DNA from: Chloroflexota bacterium
GTDB lineage: Bacteria; Chloroflexota; Limnocylindria; Limnocylindrales; CSP1-4
Direction of reading: 5' to 3'
NCBI GenBank assembly: GCA_017881905.1
Contig: JADGQI010000073.1
Span: forward strand, 1 to 40,279
Length of the DNA: 40,279 nucleotides
Position numbers and translations under genes: made by a program. Below the pieces are notes generated by a model. That model was not told the DNA's origin, made no database searches, and worked only from the letters and a program-made list of their open reading frames with translations. Position 1 is the first letter of the stretch, and each line of letters opens with the position of its first letter. Below, piece by piece: positions 22,598 to 30,686 of this stretch.

Positions 22598-24094
22598 GTG
22601 ACCTCGACGCTCCGATCCCAGCTCGATCGCGCCCGCCCGGCCACCGTGCCCGCACTCTCGACAGACGTCGTCCTGGAGCGGCGACCGGATCTGGATGACC
22701 TCGCCCCGATGGACGTCGCCGAACGGTTCCGCGACCGTCCGGGCCTGGCCCTGCTGGAGAGCGCCCGCGCCGGTCGGAAGGCCCGCTGGACGTTCCTGTG
22801 CGCCGATCCGATCGAGGTGCTCGAGCGTCCGAGCGACGGACCGGATCCGTTCGTCGGGGCGCGTCGGACCATCGCGCGGATCAGCACCGGACGGCTCGGG
22901 ACGATGGCGGATCACGGGTCGTGGTCGAGTGGCGCGATCCCGCCGTTCACCGGCGGTCTCGTCGGATCGCTCGGCTACGACATCGGGCACGCGCTCGAGC
23001 GCCTGCCGACGATCGCCGTCGACGACCAGGGCCTGCCGCCGCTCCGACTCGCGCTCCACGATTGGGTCCTGGCCTGGGACCGCCGCGATGGTCGTGCCTG
23101 GCTGGCCGGCCGAGCCGTGGACGGCGACACGACGGAGCTCCATCGCCGGCTCGACGACGTCCGGCAGCGGCTGACCGACCGATGGAGCCCGGATCGCTCC
23201 GGTGCGCTCCCGGCCCGAGGCTTCCCGTTCCGCTCCGGTCTCGATCGGACCGCGTACGTCGCCCGGGTGGAGGCGGTGCGCGAGCGGATCGCGCGCGGCG
23301 ATATCTACCAGGCGAACCTCGCTCGTCGCCTGACGACGCCGTTCGACGGCGATCCCTGGCCGGTCTACCGGTCGCTGCGGATCGGCGATCCGTCGCTGTT
23401 CGCCGCTTACATCGACCTCGGGCCCGGGACGCCCCCGCGGGCCTCGGGCCTGGGCCCGGCGCCTCGAGCGATCGTCTCCGCGTCGCCGGAACCGTTCCTG
23501 TCGGTCGATCGACGCGGCTTCGTGGCGACCGACCCGATCAAGGGCACCCGTCCGCGCGGCCGAACGCCAGACGAGGATCGAGCGCTAGCCGCCGACCTGC
23601 TGTCGAGCGGCAAGGACCGGGCCGAGAACGTGATGATCGTCGACGTGCTGCGGAACGACCTCGGGCGCGTCTGTCGGCCGGGCACGATCCGCGTCCCGCG
23701 GCTGTGCCGGCTCGAGCGGACGGCGGCCGTCCAGCACCTCGTGTCGACCGTGACCGGCCGGCTGGCACCCGGCCGTGACGCCTTCGACCTGCTGGCCGCG
23801 AGCTTCCCGGGTGGGAGCATCACCGGCGCGCCCAAGATCCGCGCGATGGAGATCCTCGAGGAGCTCGAGCCGGTCCGTCGGGGGCCGTACACCGGTGCCG
23901 CCCTGTGGCTCGGTCCGGACGGGGCGATGACGTCGTCGATCCTCATCCGGACGCTCGTCGCCGACGGCGCACGCCTGACCCTGCACGTGGGAGGGGGGAT
24001 CACCTGGCGAAGCGATCCAGAGGCTGAGTGGGCGGAGACGGAGGCCAAGGCGCGCGGGCCACTCGGGGCCATCGGCGGCTGGGAGGTCGCCTGA
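22598..24094 (+). CDS. pabB: Aminodeoxychorismate synthase component I (PabB)
   Basis: The 498-residue chorismate-utilising enzyme aminates chorismate to 4-amino-4-deoxychorismate, feeding 4-aminobenzoate and folate. The PIKGTRPRG motif with Lys315 is diagnostic of PabB rather than TrpE. Further landmarks are AENVMIVDVLRNDLGR, the GSITGAPKIRAMEILEELE segment and the C-terminal GGGITWRSDPEAEW. The GTG is set by the TATCAT box six bases upstream; the frame open back to 22241 lies inside the sulfurtransferase gene. The pabC gene begins at its end, so two steps of the pathway are adjacent. No glutaminase partner (PabA/TrpG) is in the window. Confidence 0.92.
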   Translation: MTSTLRSQLDRARPATVPALSTDVVLERRPDLDDLAPMDVAERFRDRPGLALLESARAGRKARWTFLCADPIEVLERPSDGPDPFVGARRTIARISTGRLGTMADHGSWSSGAIPPFTGGLVGSLGYDIGHALERLPTIAVDDQGLPPLRLALHDWVLAWDRRDGRAWLAGRAVDGDTTELHRRLDDVRQRLTDRWSPDRSGALPARGFPFRSGLDRTAYVARVEAVRERIARGDIYQANLARRLTTPFDGDPWPVYRSLRIGDPSLFAAYIDLGPGTPPRASGLGPAPRAIVSASPEPFLSVDRRGFVATDPIKGTRPRGRTPDEDRALAADLLSSGKDRAENVMIVDVLRNDLGRVCRPGTIRVPRLCRLERTAAVQHLVSTVTGRLAPGRDAFDLLAASFPGGSITGAPKIRAMEILEELEPVRRGPYTGAALWLGPDGAMTSSILIRTLVADGARLTLHVGGGITWRSDPEAEWAETEAKARGPLGAIGGWEVA

Positions 24095-24096
24095 TC

Positions 24097-25014
24097 GTGG
24101 GCGCCTCGATCTGGCTCGACGGACGACTCGTCGACGCGGCCGGTCCCCACCTGGGCGTGACCGATCGCGGCTTCCAGCTCGGTGACGGGATCTTCGAGAC
24201 GGCTCGCGCCCGGCGCGGCGTCGTCATCGAGCTCGACGAGCACCTGCGTCGGCTGCACGAGAGCGCGGACGCTCTGGCGATCCATCTGCCGGTCGGCGAG
24301 CCCGACCTGGTCGACGGCATCCGCTCCCTCCTCGCCGCCGAGGGTCTCGACGGAAGCGGGCGCGACGGGGGCACGGTCGGCGACGCCGCCCTGCGGATCA
24401 CGGTCAGCCGGGGGGCGATCGCGCAACGCGGACTCCTGCCGCCCGGGGTCGAGACGATCGAGCCGACCGTCGTCATCCAGGCCTGGCCGTACGCGGCCCC
24501 GACAGCCGTGATCCTCGAGCGCGGCCTGCGGGCCATCCCGAGCGCGGTCCGGCGCGATCCGCTGTCGCCGCTCGCGGGGATCAAGTCCACCTCGCGGGCG
24601 GACTACGTCTATGCCAAGCTCGAGGCCGCGCGGGCGGGCGCCGACGACGCCCTGTTCCTGACCACGACCGGGGAGTTGAGCGAGGCCACGAGCGCGAACC
24701 TGTGGATGGTCACCGGCCGCCGGCTGGCGACGCCACCGCCGTCCGCGGCGGTCCTGGTCGGCACGACGCGGACGTGGCTTCTGGGACACGCCGCCGCGCT
24801 CGGCCTGGAACCCGTCGAGGCGGACGTCCGACCCGGCGATCTGCTCGCGGCCGACGAAGCGATGCTGTCGTCGAGCGTGGCCGGGATCGTCCCGCTGACC
24901 GGCTATGACGGCCGCTCGGTCGGCGCCGGCCGGCCCGGGCCGTGGGCGACCAAGCTCCGTGAGGCCCGCGAGGACTGGATCGACGCGGTCAGCCGATCGG
25001 CCGTCGCGTCATGA
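24097..25014 (+). CDS. pabC: 4-amino-4-deoxychorismate lyase (class IV aminotransferase fold)
   Basis: The 305-residue PLP enzyme splits aminodeoxychorismate to 4-aminobenzoate and pyruvate. Its PLP lysine is Lys163 (AGIKSTSRADY), Glu196 lies in GELSEATSANLWMV, and GDGIFETARA (29-38) is the usual N-terminal signature. D-amino acid or branched-chain aminotransferases share this fold, but adjacency to pabB favours PabC. The GTG at 24097 follows the pabB stop by two bases, with GGGAGG ten bases upstream. A CTG at 24091 in the overlap is a less usual alternative. The next gene overlaps its stop (ATGA). Confidence 0.85.
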   Translation: MGASIWLDGRLVDAAGPHLGVTDRGFQLGDGIFETARARRGVVIELDEHLRRLHESADALAIHLPVGEPDLVDGIRSLLAAEGLDGSGRDGGTVGDAALRITVSRGAIAQRGLLPPGVETIEPTVVIQAWPYAAPTAVILERGLRAIPSAVRRDPLSPLAGIKSTSRADYVYAKLEAARAGADDALFLTTTGELSEATSANLWMVTGRRLATPPPSAAVLVGTTRTWLLGHAAALGLEPVEADVRPGDLLAADEAMLSSSVAGIVPLTGYDGRSVGAGRPGPWATKLREAREDWIDAVSRSAVAS

Positions 25015-25382
25015 CCCGGATCGAGCTCATCAGCCGGACCCGCCAGCTCGTGGTGGAGGGGGATCGGCTGGTCGCGAACCCGTCTCTCCGGGCGCTCCAG
25101 ACGTGGCTCCAGCTATCGGACGAGCTGCTCAGCGCGGCCTGGGGCACGATGGACCGCTACCACCTCGCCTGGCTGATGGTCGGCAAGCCGAAGCAGGTGG
25201 TGCGAGGCCGGCCGATGACGCCGGACGAAGAGGCGGCCTACGTTCGGGAGGTTGCCGAGCAGAAGACCGCGGCCCTCCGGATGAGCCTCGATGCGGTCGA
25301 GCGCCAGGGCATGCCGTTCGTGGGCGAGGACGGCGGGGTCGGTGCCGCTCCACCAGACCACGACCGCGCCGCCCGGCCGTGA
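25011..25382 (+). CDS. Small soluble protein, unknown
   Basis: The 123-residue product starts in ATGA overlap with pabC and ends in GTGA overlap with the next gene, so it is clearly part of the operon. It is mostly helical with an amphipathic N-terminus, a WLQLSDELLSAAWGTMDRYHLAWLM segment, then MTPDEEAAYVREVAEQK and a Gly/Asp-rich tail. I recognise no family and no motif. Folate-pathway involvement is suggested only by position. Confidence 0.65.
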   Translation: MTRIELISRTRQLVVEGDRLVANPSLRALQTWLQLSDELLSAAWGTMDRYHLAWLMVGKPKQVVRGRPMTPDEEAAYVREVAEQKTAALRMSLDAVERQGMPFVGEDGGVGAAPPDHDRAARP

Positions 25383-26665
25383 CCGCACGCACGACCGAGA
25401 TCGCTGTCGGCGGCGACCGCCAGGTCCCGAGCCCCGATCCGATCGCGCGCGACTACCTGCTGCTGTCGCTCCGCCTCGATCAGCGCATCCCGGGCCTGGT
25501 CGACGGGTACTTCGGTCCGGCTGCGCTCAAGGCGCAGGTCGAGATCGAGCAGCTCCCGGCACCGGCCCGGCTAGCGGCCGACGCGACGGGGCTCCTGGGC
25601 CGCCTCGACACCGAGGTCGACGACCCCGTCCGGCGCGACTGGCTGCGGGTCCAGCTGGTCGCGCTCGAAGCCCATGCACGCACGCTCGCGGGCGACCCGC
25701 TGCCGTACCTCGAGCACGTCGGCCGCTGCTTCGATGCGCTGCCCGTCCGTCGGGACGAGGCGGTCTTTCGCGCTGCGGCGGACGAGCTCGATGCGCTCCT
25801 GCCGGGCCCGGGCAGCCTGGCCGACCGCCTGGCCGCCTGGGACGGCGGCACGATCGTCCCGGTGGAGCGGCTCCACGACGTCCTCGACTGGCTCATCGGG
25901 CTGGTCCGCGAGCGATCCGTGGCCACCTTCGGCGCCCCGCTGGGCGATGCGTTGCAGGTCTCGCTGGTGACCGGCCAGCCCTGGTCCGGGTACAACTGGT
26001 ACGACGGCGGGCTGCGCTCCCGGTTCGACATCAACACGGACCTCCCGGTCCGGGCCGGGGACCTGATCGGGCTGGTGGCCCACGAGACCTACCCCGGGCA
26101 TCATCTGGAGCACGTCTGGCATGAGGCTCTGCGGGTGAACGAGCGGGCCGAGCTCGAGGCGAGCGTCCTGCTCATCAACGCTCCCGAATGCCTCATCAGC
26201 GAGGGGCTGGCCGAGGTGGGCCGACGGTTCGCGGTCCCACCGGACGTCGAGCCGGAGGTCCTCGCCGAACTCCTGGAGCGAGCGCGGATCCCGTTCGGTA
26301 GCGACCCTGCGTCCCGCCGCTCGACCGTGGAGCGGGCGATCCGCATCCGGGTCGCTCGCGCGACGCTCGGTCCGGCGGCCACCAACGCGGCACTGATGCT
26401 CCACGTCGACGGCCTCGATCCATCGGTCGTCCGCGACTGGCTCCAACGGGTCGCGGGGATGTCGCCCGAGCGCGCCAGAAAGCGGCTCGAGTTCATCGAG
26501 CATCCGCTCTGGCGAACGTACGTGTTCGTCTACGACGAGGGTGCGGCCCTCCTCGACCGCTGGTTGGCGATGGTCCCGGCTGACCAGCAGGCGGCGCGCT
26601 TTCGGCGGCTCCTGGTCGAGGCGGTCACGCCGTCCGGGATCGCGAGCGAGGTCGCGGCGGGCTGA
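25379..26665 (+). CDS. DUF885-like putative zinc metallopeptidase
   Basis: The 428-residue protein starts at a GTG overlapping the previous stop. It carries HETYPGHHLEHVWHE, with His235, Glu236 and the PGHH at 239-242, matching the HExxPGHH motif of DUF885 proteins, which are thought to be zinc carboxypeptidase-like. A later Glu275 in ISEGLAEVG resembles the third metal ligand region (usually EGWA). DUF885 proteins are usually longer (500-600 residues) and often secreted; this one lacks a signal peptide and is shorter. It should be cytoplasmic. The frame open back to 24905 overlaps two genes and is rejected. Confidence 0.7.
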   Translation: MTARTTEIAVGGDRQVPSPDPIARDYLLLSLRLDQRIPGLVDGYFGPAALKAQVEIEQLPAPARLAADATGLLGRLDTEVDDPVRRDWLRVQLVALEAHARTLAGDPLPYLEHVGRCFDALPVRRDEAVFRAAADELDALLPGPGSLADRLAAWDGGTIVPVERLHDVLDWLIGLVRERSVATFGAPLGDALQVSLVTGQPWSGYNWYDGGLRSRFDINTDLPVRAGDLIGLVAHETYPGHHLEHVWHEALRVNERAELEASVLLINAPECLISEGLAEVGRRFAVPPDVEPEVLAELLERARIPFGSDPASRRSTVERAIRIRVARATLGPAATNAALMLHVDGLDPSVVRDWLQRVAGMSPERARKRLEFIEHPLWRTYVFVYDEGAALLDRWLAMVPADQQAARFRRLLVEAVTPSGIASEVAAG

Positions 26666-26668
26666 CGG

Positions 26669-27532
26669 TCAGCGATGGGTGCCCTTGACCGAGCCGGTCA
26701 GCCTGGCCTCGTGGCGATCCTGCAGGAAGCAGGTGATCTCCCGATCGCCCGTGTCCCAGCCGGCCTCGACCGGCTGATACGCGGCCCAAGTCAGGCTCGA
26801 GTCCGCCTCCGGGATGCCGACGAACGAGGTGAACGCCGGGTCGCACTGCTTCCCCTCGAACGAGTCGAACCCGGAATCGCCCGGGAACGACACACTCCCG
26901 TCGGCGGGGAACTGGAACGATGCGAAGACCTCGAACTGGTGGGGTTCGGAGCAGGCACGATGCTGGACGTCCACGACATCGCCACCATCGGCGGTCGGGT
27001 CGTCGAAGCAATCCCCGGCGCGAAGGTCTCCCACGTTCACGGTCCGGGAGTCGCCACCGATGACCCCGGCCGCGACGACGACCCCGATGACGACGGCCAG
27101 GCCGATGACCACGATCCTCGGGATGCGCCGGCCGATCCCCTTCGCCGGCGGGGCCGCGACCCAACCCTCCACCGCGACCGCTCCGCCCGGGGCGGTGCCC
27201 GTCGGCCCGGCCAGGCTGGCGCTCGGCGGCACCTGCGGTGGGTGGGCGGCAGCCGGCCACAGCGGCTCCTCGGCGACCGGGATGGAAGGCGCCTCCGGGA
27301 CCTGCCGGGGGAGGCCGGCAGCCGGCCAGAGTGGAGGGTCCGTAGCCTGGAGATCGGGAGTCGTCGCGAACGGGCCATCGTCCGGGCCCGGTATCGGGTC
27401 AGGGACGGTCGAGCTGGCCGGATCCGGCTCCGTCCCAGGGGATCCCTCGGGCCCGATGCCGGTCCCGGTCGTCGGAACCTCGGGCATCGTCCAGCCGAGC
27501 GGGTCGCCCAGCGGCAGGTCGTCATCGCCCAT
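26669..27532 (-). CDS. Septum-formation-domain-like membrane protein with PLWP repeats
   Basis: The 287-residue protein has a Pro/Gly-rich cytoplasmic region of about 135 residues with two PLWPA motifs (67-71, 90-94), one membrane helix (139-158), and an external domain starting VNVGDLRAGDCFDDP. Two cysteine-containing blocks follow (VQHRACSEPHQFEVFASFQFP and KQCDPAFTSFVG). The GDCFDDP...C..PH..EVF pattern resembles the actinobacterial septum formation domain, whose function is poorly known. The paired cysteines probably form disulfides. The PLWP repeats are shared with the S41-like protein at 18845-20320. The gene overlaps the acetyltransferase gene by 11 nt at its start. Confidence 0.7.
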   Translation of the reverse strand: MGDDDLPLGDPLGWTMPEVPTTGTGIGPEGSPGTEPDPASSTVPDPIPGPDDGPFATTPDLQATDPPLWPAAGLPRQVPEAPSIPVAEEPLWPAAAHPPQVPPSASLAGPTGTAPGGAVAVEGWVAAPPAKGIGRRIPRIVVIGLAVVIGVVVAAGVIGGDSRTVNVGDLRAGDCFDDPTADGGDVVDVQHRACSEPHQFEVFASFQFPADGSVSFPGDSGFDSFEGKQCDPAFTSFVGIPEADSSLTWAAYQPVEAGWDTGDREITCFLQDRHEARLTGSVKGTHR

Positions 27533-28094
27533 GGGGTCCCTCCGACACCCGTGCCGCCCCCGGCGGGTCCTCCGCCGGGGAGAGGCGGCTCGTCGGCGCG
27601 ACGGCCATGCTGAAGACCACCCGGTCCTCTCCCTCGCCGTCGTAGGACGGATACGCGGGCGTGCCGTACAACCGCTGGGTGACCGGCCCGTCGTCGATCG
27701 TGAAGCCGAGGGCCCGGTGGAAGCCCACCGAGGCGCGGTTGCCGGGCCAGGTGACCGCCCTGACCGTCCGCACGCCGCGACCGGCGACGTCGGCGACGAA
27801 CGCATCGACCAGGGCGCGACCGACGCCGCGATGGCGGAGGTTCGGACCGCTCGCGAGCATGTGGACGTACCCGATGGCGGGATCGTCGGGGCTGACGAAG
27901 CCGACGAGGAAGCCCGCCAGCCGACCGTCCCCGGTCTCGGCGATCCAGGACGTCCCGCTGAAGTGCTGGAACCACAGTCGCGGCAGGAGGTGATGGAGGC
28001 GCCGCCCGTCCCACCATTCGTCGACGACCGCGACGACGCCCGGGTAGTCGCTCTCGTTCGGGCGACGAAGCCGGATCGCGCCGGCGCCGGTCAC
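27522..28094 (-). CDS. GNAT-family N-acetyltransferase
   Basis: The 190-residue enzyme has the GNAT fold: IRLRRPNESDYPGVVAVVDEWW at the start, the central strand AIGYVHMLASGPNLRHRGVGRALV with the acetyl-CoA loop (R-x-x-G-x-G), and VRAVTWPGNRASVGFHRALGF. It would transfer acetyl from acetyl-CoA to an unknown amine. The GTG overlaps the stop of the membrane protein gene upstream (GTGA). Its C-terminus overlaps the next gene's start by 11 nt, so the three minus-strand genes form one operon. Confidence 0.82.
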   Translation of the reverse strand: MTGAGAIRLRRPNESDYPGVVAVVDEWWDGRRLHHLLPRLWFQHFSGTSWIAETGDGRLAGFLVGFVSPDDPAIGYVHMLASGPNLRHRGVGRALVDAFVADVAGRGVRTVRAVTWPGNRASVGFHRALGFTIDDGPVTQRLYGTPAYPSYDGEGEDRVVFSMAVAPTSRLSPAEDPPGAARVSEGPHGR

Positions 28095-28621
28095 CGGGAG
28101 GACCACCAGGCCAGCAGGGTCCCGAGCATGTACTCGAGCGAGATGAGCGGCGTCCCGTAGGCGTCGTCGAGATACTCGCCGAGCGGCAGGACGCCGCCCT
28201 CCAGCCCGGCCGCGAGCCAGGTCCCGACGATCGCGACGGTCATCGCCGCCAGGAAGATGACCACCGACACGGTCACCCGGGCCGGCGACGACAGCGTGCC
28301 GGCAGCCCCGGCCCGCACGAACAGACCGATGAACCGACCGGTGAAGATCGCCACCACGATGAGCCCGGCGGAGAAGCTGAAGACGATCGCCAGGACGAGG
28401 TAGATGACCGTCCCGATGGCCGCTCCGACGACGCCCATGGCGACGGCCCGCGATGGACTTCCCTCGTCCCATGTGGACGTGCCGTCGGAGGACTCGCGAT
28501 GCTCTCGGCTGAAGCGTTCCGCGGGCGGGCGATCGAGCCGTCGTCGGGACGCGTCGGGCGCGGTCTCCCCCGGCGATCCGGATGGCTCCTCGGCGGCCGC
28601 GGGCTCGGTCGGCTCGGTCAT
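28091..28621 (-). CDS. Four-helix membrane protein, unknown
   Basis: The 176-residue protein has an acidic, Ser/Pro-rich N-terminal region of about 55 residues and then four hydrophobic segments (about 60-83, 84-103, 116-139 and 158-173). I recognise no family. The ATG at 28621 is preferred over the one at 28630 because a TACGAT box lies seven bases before it and itself overlaps the upstream ATG. It heads the operon with the acetyltransferase and septum-formation-like gene and is divergent from the gene at 28677. Confidence 0.7.
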   Translation of the reverse strand: MTEPTEPAAAEEPSGSPGETAPDASRRRLDRPPAERFSREHRESSDGTSTWDEGSPSRAVAMGVVGAAIGTVIYLVLAIVFSFSAGLIVVAIFTGRFIGLFVRAGAAGTLSSPARVTVSVVIFLAAMTVAIVGTWLAAGLEGGVLPLGEYLDDAYGTPLISLEYMLGTLLAWWSSR

Positions 28622-28628
28622 CGACGTC

Positions 28629-28634
28629 ATCGTA
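28629..28634 (-). promoter_or_regulatory. -10 box TACGAT, leaderless start
   Basis: On the minus strand TACGAT ends seven bases before the ATG at 28621. Confidence 0.55.
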
Positions 28635-28663
28635 CCGTCGGGGTCGGGCCGTCGCGCGTGCGC

Positions 28664-28669
28664 TAGACT
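28664..28669 (+). promoter_or_regulatory. -10 box TAGACT, leaderless start
   Basis: TAGACT ends seven bases before the GTG at 28677. The opposing TACGAT box lies only 29 bp away, so the two divergent promoters share their upstream region. Confidence 0.58.
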
Positions 28670-28676
28670 CTCGACC

Positions 28677-29159
28677 GTGAGCCACCCCTCGCTGGGCCTG
28701 CCGCCGACCGACATGACCGCCGGGAACCCGGACGCCGCCCGACGCCTCGCGGCTTCCGCCGAGCGGGTCAGTGCGCGGGCGCTCGAGATCGCCGTGGCGG
28801 CCGATCCGACGATGCGCGAGCGTCACGGCGAGGTCGGTCTCCAGAAGCTCCTCCGCGACGGCGGCGTGTTCGTCGAGGTCCTGAGCCGATCCCTCGCGAG
28901 CTCAGACCCGCGATTCGTCCGCGAATGGGCGGACCAGGTCGCCCCGGTCTATCGCCGGGGTCGCGTGCCGATGGATGACCTGATCGGCCTGGCCGAGGGT
29001 CTGCGCCTGGCGACCAAGAGCGTGCTCGCTCCCGGCGAGCGCGGTCCGGTCGACGAGGCGCTCGACGAGGCCGTCATCGTGTTCCGCAAGTATCGCCGGA
29101 TCGCCGGCGACGCCCGCCGCCGGAACCGGATCCTCCAGTTCATCTACAAGGGCGCCTGA
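28677..29159 (+). CDS. Helical protein of unknown function
   Basis: The 160-residue protein is predicted all-helical. Landmarks are ASAERVSARALEIAVAADP, LRDGGVFVEVLSRSLASSD, FVREWADQVAPVYRRGRVP and a basic C-terminus (FRKYRRIAGDARRRNRI). The arrangement faintly recalls the helical N-terminal domain of RsbR-like or kinase sensor proteins, but I would not assign it. The start is fixed by the TAGACT box. A DUF433-like gene follows 4 nt after its stop. Confidence 0.7.
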   Translation: MSHPSLGLPPTDMTAGNPDAARRLAASAERVSARALEIAVAADPTMRERHGEVGLQKLLRDGGVFVEVLSRSLASSDPRFVREWADQVAPVYRRGRVPMDDLIGLAEGLRLATKSVLAPGERGPVDEALDEAVIVFRKYRRIAGDARRRNRILQFIYKGA

Positions 29160-29163
29160 CCCG

Positions 29164-29493
29164 ATGACCGTCAAATGGGTCAAGTCGGACCCGCTGGTCA
29201 TGAACGGGGAGCCGTTCTGCTACGGCAGCCGGATGACCGTCCGACAGCTGCTCGAGGAGCGTCGGCACGGGCACGACCTGACCAGGATCCTGACCGATCA
29301 TCCCGAGCTGAAGACGCTCGGGGTCGCGACCGCCTGGGTCTACGCCGCAGCGAACCCCGCTCGCTACCACGAGTTCATCGGGGCCGACGGCTCGCTCGCC
29401 GGACCCGGGTTCAGCCCGGCCGAAGCGGCGATCCTGCCGGACCACCTGCGCGTCCCCGGCGTCGTCGTCGAGCGGTCGGCCGTCACCGCCTGA
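29164..29493 (+). CDS. DUF433-like small protein
   Basis: The 109-residue product contains MNGEPFCYGSRMTVRQLLEE followed by HDLTRILTDHPELKTLGV and a helix AAANPARYHEFI. This matches the pattern of DUF433 proteins (GkPvirGTRipV, then iLedyPeL), often annotated as antitoxin-like HTH proteins. No toxin gene is adjacent; the preceding unknown protein is the only partner (4 nt gap). It may be a small DNA-binding or regulatory protein. Confidence 0.65.
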   Translation: MTVKWVKSDPLVMNGEPFCYGSRMTVRQLLEERRHGHDLTRILTDHPELKTLGVATAWVYAAANPARYHEFIGADGSLAGPGFSPAEAAILPDHLRVPGVVVERSAVTA

Positions 29494-29575
29494 CGCCCCG
29501 GCCTGGCGTCGGACCGCGAGCCCGGGGATCCTCGACCGGCCTCCGCCGGCTCGACGTCGCGGCGTCCTTCGTGGC

Positions 29576-29600
29576 TATTCCGACCTCGGTGGTAGGATTT
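29576..29600. promoter_or_regulatory. Weak match to the SufR-type palindrome
   Basis: TATTCCGA and TAGGATTT are separated by nine bases, the same spacing as the strong sites at 21026 and 39221, but only 11 of 16 arm positions match. It covers the -10 box of the DUF59 gene. Chance is a serious alternative. Confidence 0.25.
29593..29598 (+). promoter_or_regulatory. -10 box TAGGAT, leaderless start
   Basis: TAGGAT ends seven bases before the ATG at 29606. Confidence 0.58.
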
Positions 29601-29605
29601 GAGCC

Positions 29606-29959
29606 ATGACCGACGAGACCGCCACGAACATCGCCACGACCGCCGCTCCCGGGCCGGGGGGCGCATCCGTCTTCGACCCCGAGCGTCGCGCCACCGAGCT
29701 CGCGATCCTCGACGCCCTGCGTTCGGTCGTCGACCCGGAGATCGGGATGAACGTCGTCGAGCTCGCGCTCATCAAGCAGATCATCCTCGGCCCCGATTCG
29801 ACCGAAGTGAAGATGATCCTCACGACGCCGTTCTGCCCGTACGCCGGATCGATGATCCAGCAGGTCAAGGAGCAGGCGGAATCCGTCGTCGAGCACGACG
29901 TCACCGTCACCCTGCTGGCCGAGCGCTGGGATCCGCGCGACGCCGGCCTGATGTGGTGA
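29606..29959 (+). CDS. MIP18/DUF59-family protein (SufT/PaaD-like)
   Basis: The 117-residue protein has the DUF59 core: LDALRSVVDPEIGMNVVELALI, then KMILTTPFCPYAGSMIQQVKEQAESV with the conserved Cys. Members help Fe-S cluster assembly or delivery (SufT, MIP18) or ring-hydroxylase maturation (PaaD). No phenylacetate genes are here, while sufC and a SufR-like regulator lie 10 kb downstream, so a Fe-S maturation role is favoured. It starts a plus-strand series with cobalamin adenosyltransferase after 19 nt. Confidence 0.85.
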   Translation: MTDETATNIATTAAPGPGGASVFDPERRATELAILDALRSVVDPEIGMNVVELALIKQIILGPDSTEVKMILTTPFCPYAGSMIQQVKEQAESVVEHDVTVTLLAERWDPRDAGLMW

Positions 29960-29978
29960 TCGGATCCGACCGAGCACG

Positions 29979-30686
29979 ATGACGTCGGACGACGCGACGG
30001 CCCGCGGGGCCCAGCCGATCGACTCGCTCGTCGCCACGGGCAAGGGCGACGACGGGACGACAGGCCTGCTCTACGGCGGCCCCCGGATCCCCAAGGATGA
30101 TCCGCGCGCGGAGGCGTACGGCACGGTCGACGAAGCCGTGGCCGCGCTCGGCCTGGCCCGAGCCGAGCTCGGCACCAAGGGCCAGTACGGCGTCCTCAAC
30201 CCGGCGCTGGCCAGCCTCGCCGACGTGATCCTGCGCATCCAGCGCGAGCTGTTCGTCGTCGGAGCCGAGCTGGCGACGACCCCCGATGCCTGGGATCGCC
30301 TCGAGGATGACCGGACGCGGGTCTCCCGGGCCATGGTCGACGCGATGACGGTCCTGCTCGAGGACCTCGAGCGACGGATCGAGATGCCGCGTGAGTTCGT
30401 CATCCCGGGCGAGACCCGCACGAGCGCCGCCCTCGAGCTGGCTCGAACGGTCATCCGTCGCGCCGAGCGCCGGGCGGTCGGGCTGGGTCGCGATGGGTCG
30501 CTTCCCGGCGACCACCTGCTACCGTATCTGAACCGCCTCGCGGACGTCATCTGGGTGCTCGCCCGGGCGGCCGAGCAGGCGGAGGCCCGGACAAGCACAC
30601 CGGCTCGGGTCGACGGGCGTCGACGGACCCGACCCGCACCAGCCACCGACGATCGAACGACCCCGGGAGGAGCGCAGACCCGATGA
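29979..30686 (+). CDS. Cob(I)alamin adenosyltransferase (PduO type)
   Basis: The 235-residue enzyme transfers the adenosyl group from ATP to cob(I)alamin to make adenosylcobalamin. PduO landmarks are TGKGDDGTTGLLYGGPRIPKDDPRAEAYGTVDE at residues 20-52 (ATP site), RTVIRRAERRAVGL near 157-170, and YLNRLADVIWVLARAAE. The last 35 residues are a disordered Arg/Pro/Thr tail. Its stop overlaps the start of the BI-1 gene (ATGA). No cobalamin-dependent enzyme is seen in the window. Confidence 0.9.
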   Translation: MTSDDATARGAQPIDSLVATGKGDDGTTGLLYGGPRIPKDDPRAEAYGTVDEAVAALGLARAELGTKGQYGVLNPALASLADVILRIQRELFVVGAELATTPDAWDRLEDDRTRVSRAMVDAMTVLLEDLERRIEMPREFVIPGETRTSAALELARTVIRRAERRAVGLGRDGSLPGDHLLPYLNRLADVIWVLARAAEQAEARTSTPARVDGRRRTRPAPATDDRTTPGGAQTR

